A stretch of DNA of 64,000 nucleotides from Kaistia soli DSM 19436. GTDB lineage: Bacteria > Pseudomonadota > Alphaproteobacteria > Rhizobiales > Kaistiaceae. The notes under the pieces were generated by a model. It was not told where the DNA came from. It made no database searches and saw only the letters and a list, made by a program, of their open reading frames with translations. The stretch spans positions 164,953 to 228,952 of the forward strand of contig NZ_FQUP01000005.1 in the NCBI RefSeq assembly GCF_900129325.1. The letters run 5' to 3'. Of this stretch, positions 63,074 through 64,000 are shown one piece after another. How positions within the stretch are numbered: the stretch's first letter is position 1; every line of letters begins with the position of its first letter. The position numbers were made by a program, and so were the translations under genes.

Positions 63074-63456
63074 GCGAGATAAGGCGAATCTCCGTCTCCA
63101 CCGGACATGCCGAGCACCAGTGCAACCGCTTTGGCGAGGGCAGGTCCTGGGTCGGTTCTGCGCATCTCGGCGACCGAATGTGCGGCCTTCTCAACCTTGT
63201 AAATTCGCCGGGGGCGCGCGCTTACAAGACGATCCACCAAGATTTCCTTGGGTGTGCGGCCTAGCTTCTCGGACCAGGATCGCATTGGTGCCTTACGGTG
63301 ACAGACTGCCTCCGCGATCATTGGTCAAGGACGTGGATACCATGCGCTAACTTAATACGTCCGCCCAAGTCAGCTTAGTCACAGCCCGCTCTCGCGAGCG
63401 CCACGCTGGAAAGGACGGCTGTGAACAGGCGGCCTCAGGTGGCCACCTGTCGGTCG
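63074..63456. other. Gap between the fusion gene and the phosphohexomutase
   Basis: About 380 bp in a convergent gap. Visible: a small hairpin at 63387-63400 (CGCTC/GAGCG) and a perfect 14-bp palindrome CAGGTGGCCACCTG at 63436-63449, 7 nt beyond the phosphohexomutase stop; neither is followed by a T-run. A minus-strand frame (62887-63321) runs into the FCD coding region and I do not accept it as a gene. Confidence 0.45.
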
Positions 63457-64000
63457 TCAGATCGTCTGGTTGTAGGCGCCGACTTCCGGATTCTCGCGCA
63501 GCACGCCGTCGATGGCATGGAACATCTCGCGCATCCGCGCCTCCGAGACCGGGCTTTCCACCACGACAACCATTTCCGGCTTGTTGGACGAGGCCCGCAC
63601 GAGGCCCCAGGTCCCGTCCTCGTTGACGACGCGCACGCCATTGACCGTGACGAGGTCGACGATCGTCTGGCCGGCGACCGGCTCGCCCTTCGCCCTCATG
63701 TCCTCGAAGCGCTTCACCACCTTGTCGATGACGCCATATTTGGTCTCGTCGTCGCAATGCGGCGACATCGTCGGCGATCCCCAGGTCTTCGGCAGTGCGT
63801 TCTTCAGCTCCGACATTTTCTTGCCGGGGTTGCGATCGAGCATGTCGAGGATCGCGAGCGCCGAGACGAGACCATCGTCATAGCCGCGGCCGACCGGCTT
63901 GTTAAAGAAGTAGTGGCCCGACTTCTCGAAGCCGGCGAGCGCGTTCAGCGCGTTGACGCGGCGCTTGATATAGGAATGGCCGGTCTTCCAGTAGTCGGCC
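63457..64000 (-). CDS. Phosphomannomutase/phosphoglucomutase, C-terminal part
   Basis: The 3' end of a gene that runs past the end of the window; about 180 codons are visible. Seen from the window edge: DYWKTGHSYIKRRVNAL, AGFEKSGHYFFN (the sugar-binding EKSGH loop, equivalent to E-M-S-G-H of alpha-D-phosphohexomutases), DDGLVSALAILDML, then domain 4 with VNGVRVVNEDGTWGLVRASSNKPEMVVVVES, the phosphate-binding RASSNKPE loop. It ends GAYNQTI. It interconverts hexose 6- and 1-phosphates for envelope polysaccharide; a housekeeping gene. Confidence 0.93.
   Translation of the reverse strand, partial: ADYWKTGHSYIKRRVNALNALAGFEKSGHYFFNKPVGRGYDDGLVSALAILDMLDRNPGKKMSELKNALPKTWGSPTMSPHCDDETKYGVIDKVVKRFEDMRAKGEPVAGQTIVDLVTVNGVRVVNEDGTWGLVRASSNKPEMVVVVESPVSEARMREMFHAIDGVLRENPEVGAYNQTI

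Noticed and set aside
62887..63321. Minus-strand 144-codon frame overlapping the end of the GH43-GntR gene
   Set aside because: Its upstream part (MRSWSEKLGRTPKEILVDRL region) looks faintly protein-like, but I recognise no family, and most of it is antisense to the FCD domain.
63436..63449. The 14-bp palindrome after the phosphohexomutase as a terminator
   Set aside because: It has no loop and no T-run on either strand.

Overview
The window is high-GC chromosomal DNA that looks like a plant- or soil-associated alphaproteobacterium of the Rhizobiales/Hyphomicrobiales. The evidence is the Omp2-type porin, the pcaDCHGB operon with a divergent LysR regulator of PcaQ type, Tat-exported Liv-type binding proteins, NodT-type efflux lipoprotein and many ABC importers of rhizobial style. 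I name no genus. Almost all of the window is catabolic or transport capacity for plant material; I saw no rRNA, tRNA, CRISPR array, prophage or intact insertion sequence.

Layout. 0-3.3 kb: an overlapping dehydrogenase pair (LgoD-like and UxaB-like, so probably L-galactonate to D-altronate) facing a LacI regulator. 3.5-11.3 kb: a CpxRA-like two-component system divergent from a three-gene RND efflux system. 11.7-13.1 kb: a porin with its terminator, then about 1 kb with no recognisable gene. 14.1-26.7 kb: a leftward run of 12 genes made of a ring-hydroxylase-type flavoprotein, an FAH-family hydrolase, a thiamine-diphosphate enzyme, two SDRs, a small VOC protein, a complete livKGFHM importer and an aldehyde dehydrogenase; it is clearly catabolic but matches no pathway I can name. 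27.1-29.3 kb: a lignostilbene-dioxygenase-like carotenoid oxygenase divergent from a TetR gene, with paired operators between them. 29.3-36.3 kb: pobA/pobR and pcaQ/pcaDCHGB, which convert 4-hydroxybenzoate via protocatechuate toward 3-oxoadipate (the pcaIJF step is not in the window). 36.3-43.4 kb: a second livKGFHM importer followed by a coniferyl-alcohol dehydrogenase-like SDR and a vanillin/salicylaldehyde-type dehydrogenase, headed by the deletion relic of another aldehyde dehydrogenase. 44.0-46.8 kb: AraC and IclR regulators and a lone extradiol dioxygenase with a good palindrome in front of it. 47.0-55.5 kb: a tightly overlapping sugar operon whose two central genes look like D-apiose dehydrogenase (ApsD) and D-apionate lactonase (ApnL), with a ribose-type ABC importer. 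56-57.6 kb: a sulfurtransferase and an SDR. 57.7-63.1 kb: an IS5-type transposase scrap, a CUT1 sugar importer without an ATPase gene, and a divergent 578-residue protein that joins a GH43-like glycosidase to a GntR/FCD regulator. 63.5-64.0 kb: the 3' end of a phosphohexomutase gene.

Taken together (inference), the region handles products of plant cell wall and phenolic glycosides: stilbene and phenylpropanoid side-chain oxidation and cleavage feed 4-hydroxybenzoate/protocatechuate, two Liv-type importers probably carry aromatic acids rather than amino acids, and separate sugar modules handle L-galactonate, apiose and an unknown glycoside. The most unusual items are the GH43-GntR fusion, the ApsD/ApnL operon that stops at apionate, the unassigned 12-gene aromatic operon, and the collapsed aldehyde dehydrogenase at the head of the second Liv operon. 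All family calls are by reading the sequence; no database search was possible.
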